Assembly: GCA_903789505.1 (NCBI GenBank)
Contig: CAIFEU010000072.1
Location: 1 to 13,346, forward strand
DNA: 13,346 bases
Origin: an uncultured Coriobacteriales bacterium
Lineage (GTDB): Bacteria; Actinomycetota; Coriobacteriia; Coriobacteriales; UMGS124
Direction: 5' to 3'
This document shows, in pieces, positions 1 to 6,072 of this stretch. Position 1 is the first letter of the stretch; each line of letters begins with the position of its first letter. The notes under the pieces were generated by a model. It was not told the origin of the DNA. It did not search any database and worked only from the letters and a program-made list of their open reading frames with translations. The position numbers were made by a program, and so were the translations under genes.

Positions 1-77
1 CCCCCGCCCCAGGGGGCGCGCGGCGGGGGGGGGCGCGCCCGCCCGCGCGGGCGCCGCCCGCGGGGGGGGGGGCGCCG
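1..77. other. Extreme G/C low-complexity window edge, possibly unreliable sequence
   Basis: The first 77 bases contain a single A (position 11) and no T, with runs of nine G (25-33) and eleven G (62-72). The first T is at position 90. Even for a genome this GC-rich this is far outside the composition of the rest of the window. The frame of selA stays open across it but reads as Gly/Ala/Arg/Pro low complexity with no resemblance to a SelA N-terminus. It may be a contig end with poor base calls, or a collapsed G-rich stretch. A genuine G-rich element cannot be excluded from sequence alone. Confidence 0.6.
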
Positions 78-1393
78 ACGACGGGGGGCTGGTCGAACGA
101 GTCGCGCGCGCGGTCGGGGTCGCCGCTCGCCCGATGCTGCGCGGCGCCGTCAACGCCACCGGGGTCGTCATCCACACCAACCTCGGCAGGGCGCCCATCG
201 CCCCCCACGTGGCACGGCACGTCGCCGACGTGGCGACGCACTACTCCACGCTGGAGTTCGACGTCGACACCTGCGAGCGCGGGTCGCGCCACAACCTGGT
301 CAGCGGCCTGCTCTCGAGCCTGACCGGGGCGCAGGACGCGGCGGTCGTCAACAACAACGCCGCGGCCGTGCTGCTCGTCCTTTCGGAGTTCGCCCGCGGG
401 CGCGAGGTCATCGTGTCACGCGGCGAGCTGATCGAGATCGGGGGGTCGTTTCGCATCCCCGACATCATGGAGATGTCGGGGGCGCGCATGGTCGAGGTCG
501 GGACGACGAACAAGACCCACCTGTCGGACTACGAGCGCGCGATCACGTCCGAGACGGCGATGATCCTCAAGGTGCACCCCTCCAACTACCGCGTGGTCGG
601 CTTTCACGAGGAGGTTCCCGCCCAGGACCTGGCGAGGCTCGCGCACGACCGCGGGCTGCTGGTCTACGAGGACCAGGGGTCCGGGATGCTGGTCGACATC
701 GCCCAGGCGGGCGTCCCCTGTGACGAGCACACCGCCGGGTGGTCGATAGCCCAGGGCATAGACATCGTGAGCTGCTCGGGCGACAAGCTGCTCGGGGCGA
801 GCCAGGCGGGCATCGTCTTGGGCGCTTCAGAGCTTGTCGGGCGCGTAAAGAAGAACCCTCTGATGCGCGCGATGCGCCCTGACAAGCTCACGCTTGCGGC
901 GCTGGAGGCGACGCTGCGCGACTACCTCGACCCCGGCGTGGCGTGGCGCAGCGTGCCCGTGCTGCGCATGCTCGGCCTGGAGGAGGGGGAGCTGAGGTCG
1001 CGCGCGGAGCGCGTCCTCGCGCTCCTGCGCGACGAGCTGCGCGCCCGCGGGGTCGACGGGGAGCGACTCGAACGCGACACGGGCGCCGCGCGCTCCACCT
1101 CCTACGTCGGCGGTGGCGCCCTGCCCACCAGCGAGCTCCCCACCTGGGTCGTGCGCGTCCGCGCGCCCGGTCTGGGCGCCAACGAGCTGCGGGCGTGGCT
1201 GATACGGACGCCGGAGCGCCCCGTGGTGACGCGCGTGGAGCGCGACTGGGTGGTGTGCGACGTGCGCACGCTGGTCGACGAGCGCGACGAGAGCGACCTC
1301 GTGGCGGCGCTCGCCCAGGCGCTGGCGCTGCCCGTGCCGCCGGACGCGAACGGCAGCGGGGGTGCGCCGACGACCGACGAGAGGAAGGCGTGA
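2..1393 (+). CDS. selA: L-seryl-tRNA(Sec) selenium transferase (selenocysteine synthase), 5' partial
   Basis: SelA is a cytoplasmic PLP enzyme that converts Ser-tRNASec to Sec-tRNASec using selenophosphate. Characteristic family motifs are visible in order: NATGVVIHTNLGRA near the start, VNNNAAAVLLVL, SRGELIEIGGSFRIPDIM, EVGTTNKTH, LKVHPSNY, and SCSGDKLLGASQAGIV, which carries the PLP-binding lysine (codon at 785-787). PDKLTLAALEATLRDYL follows. The first ATG in frame (134) aligns with about residue 80 of E. coli SelA, so it is not the true start. The frame is open upstream and the residues just before it (LVERVARAVGVAARP) fit the SelA N-terminal region, so the gene begins before the window or in the damaged edge. 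The stop is TGA at 1391-1393. selB follows after 5 nt, indicating one operon. Identity is certain; only the 5' end is uncertain. Confidence 0.96.
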   Translation, partial: PRPRGRAAGGGAPARAGAARGGGGADDGGLVERVARAVGVAARPMLRGAVNATGVVIHTNLGRAPIAPHVARHVADVATHYSTLEFDVDTCERGSRHNLVSGLLSSLTGAQDAAVVNNNAAAVLLVLSEFARGREVIVSRGELIEIGGSFRIPDIMEMSGARMVEVGTTNKTHLSDYERAITSETAMILKVHPSNYRVVGFHEEVPAQDLARLAHDRGLLVYEDQGSGMLVDIAQAGVPCDEHTAGWSIAQGIDIVSCSGDKLLGASQAGIVLGASELVGRVKKNPLMRAMRPDKLTLAALEATLRDYLDPGVAWRSVPVLRMLGLEEGELRSRAERVLALLRDELRARGVDGERLERDTGAARSTSYVGGGALPTSELPTWVVRVRAPGLGANELRAWLIRTPERPVVTRVERDWVVCDVRTLVDERDESDLVAALAQALALPVPPDANGSGGAPTTDERKA

Positions 1394-1398
1394 GGCCG

Positions 1399-3405
1399 AT
1401 GGCAAACGAGACGAGCGCGCGTGCCGACGGGGCGCAGGATGGCCGTGGCATCGAGACGCCGGTGGTGGTGGGCACGGCCGGGCACGTCGACCACGGGAAG
1501 AGCGCCCTGGTCATGCGCCTGACGGGCGTCGACCCCGACCGTCTCCCGCAGGAGAAGGAGCGGGGGATAACGATTGACCTGGGCTTTGCCGAGCTCCGCC
1601 TTCCCAGCGGAAGGGTCGTCGGTCTGGTCGATGTCCCCGGGCACGGGCACTACGTCCGAGCGATGGTCTCGGGCGCGACCGGCGTCGACGTCGCCCTGCT
1701 CGTGGTCGCCGCCGACGACGGGGTGATGCCGCAGACCCGTGAGCACGTGCGGATCCTCGAGCTGCTCGGCGTGCGGCACATGGTCGTCGCGCTGACCAAG
1801 GTCGACCTGGTCGATGAGGACTGGCTCGAGCTCGTGTGCGCCGACGTCGAGGAGTACCTCGCGTCCACGGCGTTCGCCGGCGCCCCCGTCATCGCGGTGA
1901 GCAGCAGGACCGGCGTGGGGATCGACCGGCTCGCCGCGGAGCTCGACCGCCAGGTCGACGCCTTCCTCTCCTCCGACGTCTCGCGCCGCCGGCGCGAGCA
2001 GCCCGCCCGCCTGCCGGTCGACCGTGTGTTCACCGTCGCGGGCGCGGGCACGGTCGTGACCGGCACGACGTCGGCAGGGGCGTTCGCGCCGGGCGACGAG
2101 GTGGAGGTCTCGCCCGCGGGCGCCCGCGCGCGCGTCCGCGGCGTGCAGGTCCACGGCCATCCCGTCGACCGTGCCGTCGCGGGCCAGCGGACGGCGCTCA
2201 ACGTCGTGGGGGCGCCCGACGGGGCCATCGTGCGCGGGTGCACGATAGCCGCGCCCGGCAGTCTGCACGCGCGCGACCGCTTCGACGCGCGTCTGACCTG
2301 GCTAGGCCGCGACGGGGTCTCCGAGGCGCTCAAGTCGGGGCAGCGCGTGCACGTGTGCACCAAGACGTCGCAGTCCGTGGCGCGCGTCCTGCTGTTCGAC
2401 GGTGCGCAGGAGCTGCAGGCGGGGCAGGAGGCGCTCGTGCAGGTGCGCCTCGACGAGCCGCTCGCCCTGCGCTCCCACGACCCGTTCGTGGTGATGTCGT
2501 ACTCGCCGGTCGAGCTCGTGGGCGGGGGGGAGGTCCTGCTGACGCGCGTCCCGCGCAGAAGCGCGCTCGCCGACGCCGACCGGCGCCTGCTCGAGGCGGT
2601 ACGCCATGGCGACCACGACGAGGCATGCTCGCTTCTCGTCGCGGACGCCAGGGCGCCGATGAGCGCCGCGGAGGTGGCGGATGCCCTCGACCTGCCGGTC
2701 GACGCGTGCGCCCGCGCGCTCGAGGGCGATGCGTCCAGAGGGGAGGAAGCGCGCGTCGTGAGACTGCCCGCGCGCCCGGGAATGGAGGCGCGCTACGTCG
2801 GGAGGCAGACGCTCGACGAGCTCGTCGAGCGCATGGCGGGCAGCCTCGCCGGCCTGCCGAAGGGCGACTGGGGGGTCCCCGCGCTCACGCTGCGCGACTC
2901 CGCGTGCCCCTGGGTCGGCGACGAGCCCTTCGCGGCGCTGGTCGACGTCGCGAGCGCCCGCGGCAGGGTGGCCCGTTACGACACCGCGCTCACGACCCCC
3001 GAGCGCGCCCAGGAGCTGCGCCGCCGCTCGGGCGACCTGCTCGACCGCGTCGGATCCGCCCTCTCTGAGCGCGGGCTGGCGGCGCCGATGGTCGACGAGC
3101 TTGCCGCCCAGCTCGAGCTGCCCGTCGCCGACCTGCAGCGCGCGCTGCGCGGGCTGGCGTCGCAGGGGCGTGCCGAGCAGATAGACAAGACCTACTACCT
3201 CGACTCCCGCGCGGCGGAGCAGGCGCGCGAGGTGGTGCGGCGCACCATCGAGCAGGGCGGCGGCTCCGCCACCGCCAGCGAGCTGCGCTCCGCCCTGGGT
3301 ATCTCGCGGAAGTACGCGATGCCCCTGCTCGAGCATCTCGACCAGGCGGGCTTCACGGCGCGCGACGCGGCGGACCCCAACAGGCGCATCCTGAGGCGCG
3401 GCTGA
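1399..3405 (+). CDS. selB: Selenocysteine-specific translation elongation factor SelB
   Basis: SelB is the GTPase that replaces EF-Tu for Sec-tRNASec and delivers it to UGA codons next to a SECIS mRNA hairpin. The product is 668 aa, slightly long for the family. The G1 motif GTAGHVDHGKS lies at residues 25-35, the G3 motif DVPGH at 78-82 and the G4 motif TKVD at 133-136. The EF-Tu-like domains include VDRVFTVAGAGTVVTGT. The C-terminal half holds winged helices, ending in the SelB signature GISRKYAMPLLEHLDQAGF, which supports an intact SECIS-binding tail. I chose ATG 1399 because it is followed directly by the GTPase domain after ~24 residues, is preceded by AGGAAGG (1382-1388), and lies 5 nt after the selA stop. 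The longer upstream open frame from 943 is an overlap with selA and is not real. It is translationally linked to selA. Confidence 0.96.
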   Translation: MANETSARADGAQDGRGIETPVVVGTAGHVDHGKSALVMRLTGVDPDRLPQEKERGITIDLGFAELRLPSGRVVGLVDVPGHGHYVRAMVSGATGVDVALLVVAADDGVMPQTREHVRILELLGVRHMVVALTKVDLVDEDWLELVCADVEEYLASTAFAGAPVIAVSSRTGVGIDRLAAELDRQVDAFLSSDVSRRRREQPARLPVDRVFTVAGAGTVVTGTTSAGAFAPGDEVEVSPAGARARVRGVQVHGHPVDRAVAGQRTALNVVGAPDGAIVRGCTIAAPGSLHARDRFDARLTWLGRDGVSEALKSGQRVHVCTKTSQSVARVLLFDGAQELQAGQEALVQVRLDEPLALRSHDPFVVMSYSPVELVGGGEVLLTRVPRRSALADADRRLLEAVRHGDHDEACSLLVADARAPMSAAEVADALDLPVDACARALEGDASRGEEARVVRLPARPGMEARYVGRQTLDELVERMAGSLAGLPKGDWGVPALTLRDSACPWVGDEPFAALVDVASARGRVARYDTALTTPERAQELRRRSGDLLDRVGSALSERGLAAPMVDELAAQLELPVADLQRALRGLASQGRAEQIDKTYYLDSRAAEQAREVVRRTIEQGGGSATASELRSALGISRKYAMPLLEHLDQAGFTARDAADPNRRILRRG

Positions 3406-3552
3406 CTCGTCGGCGCCGGACGCCCCGCGCGCCGCAGGGGTCGTGGACACGGAGGCACCGGTGGGCGGCTTCCGCGCCTGCGGGAAACCTGCGGATGGTG
3501 TGGGGGGAGCCTCCGGACCCGACCCATGCCTCATCGCGCGACGGCGTTGCGC

Positions 3553-3558
3553 TAGAAT
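3553..3558 (+). promoter_or_regulatory. Candidate -10 element for tRNA-Sec
   Basis: TAGAAT lies 10 nt before the mature tRNA 5' end and matches five of six -10 consensus bases. No good -35 hexamer is seen 16-18 nt upstream, and TTGCGC directly abuts it. It is plausible as a start of the tRNASec transcript, but read-through from selAB is also possible because I see no terminator after selB. Confidence 0.4.
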
Positions 3559-3568
3559 GCTTCTGCCT

Positions 3569-3665
3569 GGAGACGGATGGGCCCTGGTGGGCCCCGCGGT
3601 CCTCAAAACCGTTGTGAGGCGTGCAGAGCGTCTTGGATGTGTTCGATTCGCATACGTCTCCGCCA
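3569..3665 (+). tRNA. selC: tRNA-Sec, anticodon UCA, CCA encoded
   Basis: This is the 97-nt tRNA that reads UGA as selenocysteine. The 5' acceptor strand GGAGACG pairs with CGTCTCC (3655-3661), followed by discriminator G and encoded CCA (3663-3665). The D arm is a perfect 6-bp GGGCCC/GGGCCC stem (3579-3584, 3589-3594) with a 4-nt TGGT loop, as expected for bacterial tRNASec. The anticodon stem 3596-3600/3608-3612 encloses the loop CCTCAAA, with TCA at 3603-3605. A long variable arm (about 3616-3634) has a 6-bp stem. The T arm is ATGTG / TTCGATT / CGCAT. The eighth acceptor layer (G3576 against A3654) is a mismatch in what is normally an 8-bp stem. Its position between selB and a putative Se carrier confirms a selenium locus. 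Confidence 0.96.
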
Positions 3666-3798
3666 CTTGCCTTTTACCTGCGAAAACGCCGTTTAGCCTT
3701 GCGACGTGGGCCCCAGCGGAACGGCTTCCCAAGCCCCTCCCGGCTTCCCCGCCCATGCGCGCTCCCGCGTTTCGCTCGCTCACTTTCGGAAGGCCCTC

Positions 3799-4050
3799 AT
3801 GTCCCTGTCGATGTGCGAGTACGTCGTTCGCGGGTTCTCCTCCACGGTGGACGCCCTCTCCGCGCTCGAGGCCTGCCGTGCGAGGGGAATCGAGTGCCGC
3901 CTCGTCCAGCTCCCTCCCTCGTTGGCGCGCGAGGCCGAGTGCGGGACGGCGCTGAGGTCGCTTCCGACCGATGAAGGGCGCGTCGAGGAATGTCTCGCGA
4001 CGGCGGGCATCCAGGCGCGCGTCAGGTCGTCCATCAGAGACTTTGCATAG
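3799..4050 (+). CDS. DUF3343 / putative Se-S carrier-like small protein
   Basis: This 83-residue protein begins with MSLSMCEYVVRGFSSTVDAL. The core resembles the DUF3343 (Se/S carrier protein-like) family, whose members read roughly F.s...Al..E..l...gi...li..P......CG.alr. Here F13, the A19-L20 pair, E24, GIECRLVQLPP (30-40) and the conserved Cys-Gly (C48-G49) are present, followed by ALRS. There are additional cysteines at 6, 26, 33 and 65. No signal peptide or membrane segment is visible. ATG 3799 is preceded by GGAAGG (3788-3793) at a 5-nt spacing; a longer version from 3706 lacks such a site. It sits 133 nt after tRNASec with no obvious terminator between, so it may be part of the same transcript. 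Family members are reported near selenium genes and are thought to carry selenium or sulfur on the cysteine; the biochemical role is not settled. Family assignment is by motif memory, not a search. Confidence 0.78.
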   Translation: MSLSMCEYVVRGFSSTVDALSALEACRARGIECRLVQLPPSLAREAECGTALRSLPTDEGRVEECLATAGIQARVRSSIRDFA

Positions 4051-4074
4051 CGCTGACGATTTGGGGCAGATGGG

Positions 4075-4103
4075 TTGTGCTCCCCACGCGCCTTTGCTAG
4101 TAT
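4075..4103 (+). promoter_or_regulatory. Promoter of the 6S-like RNA
   Basis: TTGTGC (4075-4080) and TAGTAT (4098-4103) are separated by exactly 17 nt, and the predicted start near 4110 coincides with the 5' strand of the long closing stem of the downstream RNA. It lies 24 nt after the stop of the preceding small gene, so the RNA is an independent transcription unit. Confidence 0.65.
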
Positions 4104-4109
4104 CAGGTC

Positions 4110-4275
4110 GTCCCAGCCCTCGCATCTAGCTGCGGTGGGCCGACACATAGTTGCAGGGAGCTCTATCATTTCTCGTCCTACGGATATCCCCCTTGTTGAG
4201 GAAGCCGGAGGGTCGTGATGCGGGCACCCACCTGATATAAGGTGGGCCATTCTTGCACTTTGCGGGGGTTGGGCA
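4110..4275 (+). ncRNA. ssrS: Candidate 6S RNA
   Basis: 6S RNA binds the housekeeping RNA polymerase holoenzyme by mimicking an open promoter. The evidence here is structural. CCCAGCCCTCGCA (4112-4124) pairs along its full length with TGCGGGGGTTGGG (4261-4273) as a 13-bp closing stem with wobble pairs. A terminal rod is suggested by CCTACGG (about 4178) against CCGGAGG. A local hairpin, CCCACC-loop-GGTGGG (about 4229-4250), lies on the 3' side of the central region, where 6S RNAs typically have a small hairpin. GGTGGG at 4135-4140 could compete for the same CCCACC. The 3' half (GAGGAAGCC, then CACC-hairpin-GGG, then TGCGG..GGGCAT) resembles the order of elements in E. coli 6S. It has its own promoter and terminator and no good ORF. 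Alternatives are another abundant structured sRNA; tmRNA is excluded by size, and I do not see the conserved SRP RNA tip. Confidence 0.62.
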
Positions 4276-4288
4276 TTTTCGATCTCAC

Positions 4289-4312
4289 GGCGCCCGAGGG
4301 CGCCTTTTTTGT
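4289..4312 (+). terminator. Rho-independent terminator of the 6S-like RNA
   Basis: A perfect 6-bp stem, GGCGCC / GGCGCC, with loop CGAG (extendable to 7 bp with a tight loop) is followed immediately by TTTTTTGTT. It is placed 16 nt after the closing stem of the RNA, giving a primary transcript of about 200 nt that would be trimmed. Confidence 0.85.
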
Positions 4313-4414
4313 TGCTTGCCGACGGCACCCTCGCCTCGTTGGCGCCGTCAACGTCTGACGGCGGACGGCGCGACCTGAACCCTATCAGACGGCGCTCGAC
4401 GCCAGGCAAGCGAC
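4311..4414. repeat. Structured noncoding spacer with nested repeats
   Basis: This stretch between the 6S-like terminator and the tRNA-Ala promoter has no credible gene. GTTGCTTGCC (4311-4320) is nearly the reverse complement of GGCAAGCGAC (4405-4414), 9 of 10 positions. Inside, GACGGCACC (4321-4329) and GGCGCCGTC (4341-4349) form a hairpin with one mismatch, and GACGGCGC occurs twice (4364-4371, 4388-4395). It may be a folded RNA, an operator region or a chance result of GC-rich sequence; I cannot assign a role. Confidence 0.35.
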
Positions 4415-4482
4415 TCTGAGGGCTGCAGGCATGTGCGGGCTTGTGGCGAATTGCGTAGACGATGAGAATCCCAAAACGCTCG

Positions 4483-4511
4483 TTGACACGTCGCGTCGCT
4501 CCTGCAACAAT
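4483..4511 (+). promoter_or_regulatory. Promoter of tRNA-Ala
   Basis: A consensus -35 TTGACA (4483-4488), a 17-nt spacer and AACAAT (4506-4511) as the -10, which is preceded by TGC so that it forms an extended -10. Predicted transcription starts near 4518, leaving a ~57-nt 5' leader before the tRNA. The match is the strongest promoter in the window. Confidence 0.7.
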
Positions 4512-4574
4512 GAACCTCGCGCCGCAGCAAGGCTGGAGAGAAACGACTGGTCAGAGCTGCCAAGTGCGTCATAT

Positions 4575-4650
4575 GGGGTTGTAGCTCAGCTGGGAGAGCG
4601 CTGCCTTCGCAAGGCAGAGGCCGGGGGTTCGAATCCCCTCAACTCCACCA
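4575..4650 (+). tRNA. tRNA-Ala, anticodon CGC, CCA encoded
   Basis: This is a 76-nt canonical tRNA that reads GCG, a frequent alanine codon in this GC-rich genome. The acceptor GGGGTTG pairs with CAACTCC (one G-T wobble), with an A discriminator and encoded CCA (4648-4650). The D arm is GCTC..GAGC. The anticodon stem CTGCC/GGCAG encloses TTCGCAA, with CGC at 4608-4610. The T arm is GGGGG TTCGAAT CCCCT (ending in a G-T pair). It has its own promoter upstream and a strong terminator 12 nt downstream, so it is a single-gene unit. The open frame that runs across it is coincidental. Confidence 0.97.
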
Positions 4651-4662
4651 TCCCGAAGTATC

Positions 4663-4705
4663 GAACCCCCTGCGGTCAGTGGTCGCAGGGGGTTCTTTCG
4701 TTTCG
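4663..4705 (+). terminator. Rho-independent terminator after tRNA-Ala
   Basis: GAACCCCCTGCG (4663-4674) and CGCAGGGGGTTC (4684-4695) form a perfect 12-bp stem with a 9-nt loop, followed by the T-rich TTTCGTTTCG. It starts 12 nt after the CCA end and insulates the tRNA from the arginine genes. Confidence 0.88.
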
Positions 4706-4942
4706 CACGCACAGCTGTGCCGCCCGCGTTCGCTGCGGGAGGCGCCAGGCCGCGTGCACGCACACGCGAATCTTCCCTTGTCGACGCGTCCGTGACGCCG
4801 CCCATCGAACGGCTGCGGGCGCTCGGTCGCCGTCGTCCGCCGGTCGATTCGCCGTTTTTCGCCATCGGGCATCGCGTTGTAACGGGGCGCGCGCATACTG
4901 TCGCAGACGGCATACGACGGCGAAGGGTGCGGTGACGCAGTG
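4706..4942 (+). promoter_or_regulatory. argC upstream region, promoter not clearly resolved
   Basis: This is 237 nt without a convincing gene. A short hairpin CGCGTG/CACGCG lies at 4751-4768. The best -10 candidate is CATACT (4894-4899), four of six matches, without a good -35 at 17 nt; TTGTAA at 4877-4882 is only 11 nt upstream. A second CATAC begins at 4911, 17 nt after the first, so the pair could be half-sites of a regulator such as ArgR, but they do not match a known ARG-box consensus well. No terminator/antiterminator or T-box is apparent. Confidence 0.3.
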
Positions 4943-6025
4943 ATGGCAGACGCGAAGGTCAGGATCGGCATCGTCGGGGCAACGGGCTACGCGGGCGTCG
5001 AGCTGGTGCGCATCGTCAGCGCGAACCCGGGCATGAGCCTGGAGCGCATCACCTCGACCAGGGAGGCGGGCACGCGCATCGACGCGCTGTATCCCGGCCT
5101 CATCGGCACGTGCGACCTCACACTGGTCGCGCCTGACGCCGATGACCTCGGCGAGTCGTGTGACCTCGTGTTCCTTGCCGTGCCGCACACCGCCTCACTG
5201 GCGATCACCCCCGAGCTCGTCTCCCGTGGCGTCGCGGTGGTCGACCTCTCCGCTGACTTCCGCCTGTCGGACCCGGAGGTCTACCGACGCTGGTACGACA
5301 CCCCCCACACGGCACCCGAGTTGCTCTCACAGGCGGTGTACGGCATCCCCGAGCTCAACCGGGACCAGGTCGTCGACCTGGGGACGCGCCCGAGGGACCT
5401 TCCCCGGATCGTGGCCAACCCCGGATGCTACCCCACCGCCGCGACCTTCGCGGTGGCGCCCCTGCTGCGCAGGGATGGCATGGTCGACCTTTCCTGCCCG
5501 GTCATCGTCGACGCCGCGAGCGGCGTCTCGGGTGCGGGGCGCGGCGCCACGGCACGCACCCACTTCTGCTCCGCGGACGAGTCGTACCAGGCCTATGGGG
5601 TCGGAAGGCACCGCCACCTGCCCGAGATCGTCCAGAACATGACGCGGCTCGCGCAGCGGCAGGTGAGCGTCGTGTTCACGCCGCATCTCGCCCCGATGAA
5701 GCGCGGCATCCTCGCCACGGTCTACGTGACGTTGTCGCATGACCTCGAGGCCGGTGAGCTCCGCGCGGCTTTCGAGCAGGACTATGGGCGGGAGCGGTTC
5801 GTCCACCTGCTGCCCGAGGGCGTCCAGCCCGCCACCGGCAGCGTGGCGGGGACCGAGAACGTCCAGATTGGAGTCGCGAGGGCGCATGGGACGCGGGTCG
5901 CGGTCATCACGTGCGCGATCGACAACCTGGTGCGCGGCGCCGCCGGCCAGGCTGTCCAGAATGCGAACCTTCTGTGCGGACTGAATGAGTTCTCGGGCCT
6001 CGATACGCCGATGCCTATCGTATAG
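4943..6025 (+). CDS. argC: N-acetyl-gamma-glutamyl-phosphate reductase
   Basis: ArgC catalyses the third step of arginine synthesis: NADPH-dependent reduction of N-acetylglutamyl phosphate to the semialdehyde in the cytoplasm. The 360-residue product has the nucleotide-binding start RIGIVGATGYAGVELVRI, the active-site cysteine in ANPGCYPTA (C162), SGVSGAGR, RHRHLPEI and the family hallmark FTPHLAPMKRGILATVY near the end. Length and all motifs are normal. ATG 4943 is preceded directly by an in-frame GTG at 4940 that would add one residue. The Shine-Dalgarno is weak (GAAGGG at 4922-4927, 12-15 nt away), unlike those of the next three genes. It is first gene of argCJBD; argJ follows after a 47-nt AT-rich gap. 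Confidence 0.96.
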   Translation: MADAKVRIGIVGATGYAGVELVRIVSANPGMSLERITSTREAGTRIDALYPGLIGTCDLTLVAPDADDLGESCDLVFLAVPHTASLAITPELVSRGVAVVDLSADFRLSDPEVYRRWYDTPHTAPELLSQAVYGIPELNRDQVVDLGTRPRDLPRIVANPGCYPTAATFAVAPLLRRDGMVDLSCPVIVDAASGVSGAGRGATARTHFCSADESYQAYGVGRHRHLPEIVQNMTRLAQRQVSVVFTPHLAPMKRGILATVYVTLSHDLEAGELRAAFEQDYGRERFVHLLPEGVQPATGSVAGTENVQIGVARAHGTRVAVITCAIDNLVRGAAGQAVQNANLLCGLNEFSGLDTPMPIV

Positions 6026-6060
6026 ATGTATATTCTCGTTCGATTATTCATTAATCACGC
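6026..6060. promoter_or_regulatory. AT-rich island with palindrome between argC and argJ
   Basis: About two thirds of these bases are A or T, in strong contrast with both flanking genes. It contains TATATT (6029-6034), a possible -10 without a -35, and the 15-bp palindrome GATTA-TTCAT-TAATC (6042-6056). ArgR operators are short AT-rich imperfect palindromes containing TTCA/TGAA-like halves, so an ARG box is possible. Alternatives are an internal promoter or an unstructured ribosome standby site just ahead of the argJ Shine-Dalgarno. Confidence 0.35.
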
Positions 6061-6072
6061 AAGGAGAGCGCA

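Noticed and set aside
134..136. ATG 134 as the start of selA
   Set aside because: It falls at a position equivalent to about residue 80 of E. coli SelA, lacks a Shine-Dalgarno sequence, and SelA-like residues continue upstream in frame.
943..1398. Extended N-terminus of selB from 943
   Set aside because: This part is the +frame of selA read out of phase, giving Arg/Ala-rich sequence; ATG 1399 gives a normal SelB start.
2302..4125. Long minus-strand open frame of 607 codons across selB, tRNASec and the small carrier gene
   Set aside because: It overlaps genes with unambiguous motifs, and its translation is Arg/Ala/Gly-rich without family features. It is a shadow frame caused by high GC.
4110..4312. 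tmRNA or SRP RNA as the identity of the structured RNA
   Set aside because: It is too short for tmRNA and has no tag reading frame or tRNA-like end; the conserved GGAA-tipped SRP hairpin is not found.
4431..4943. Plus-strand open frame of 170 codons across tRNA-Ala
   Set aside because: It reads through a tRNA gene and its terminator, with no domain or ribosome binding site.
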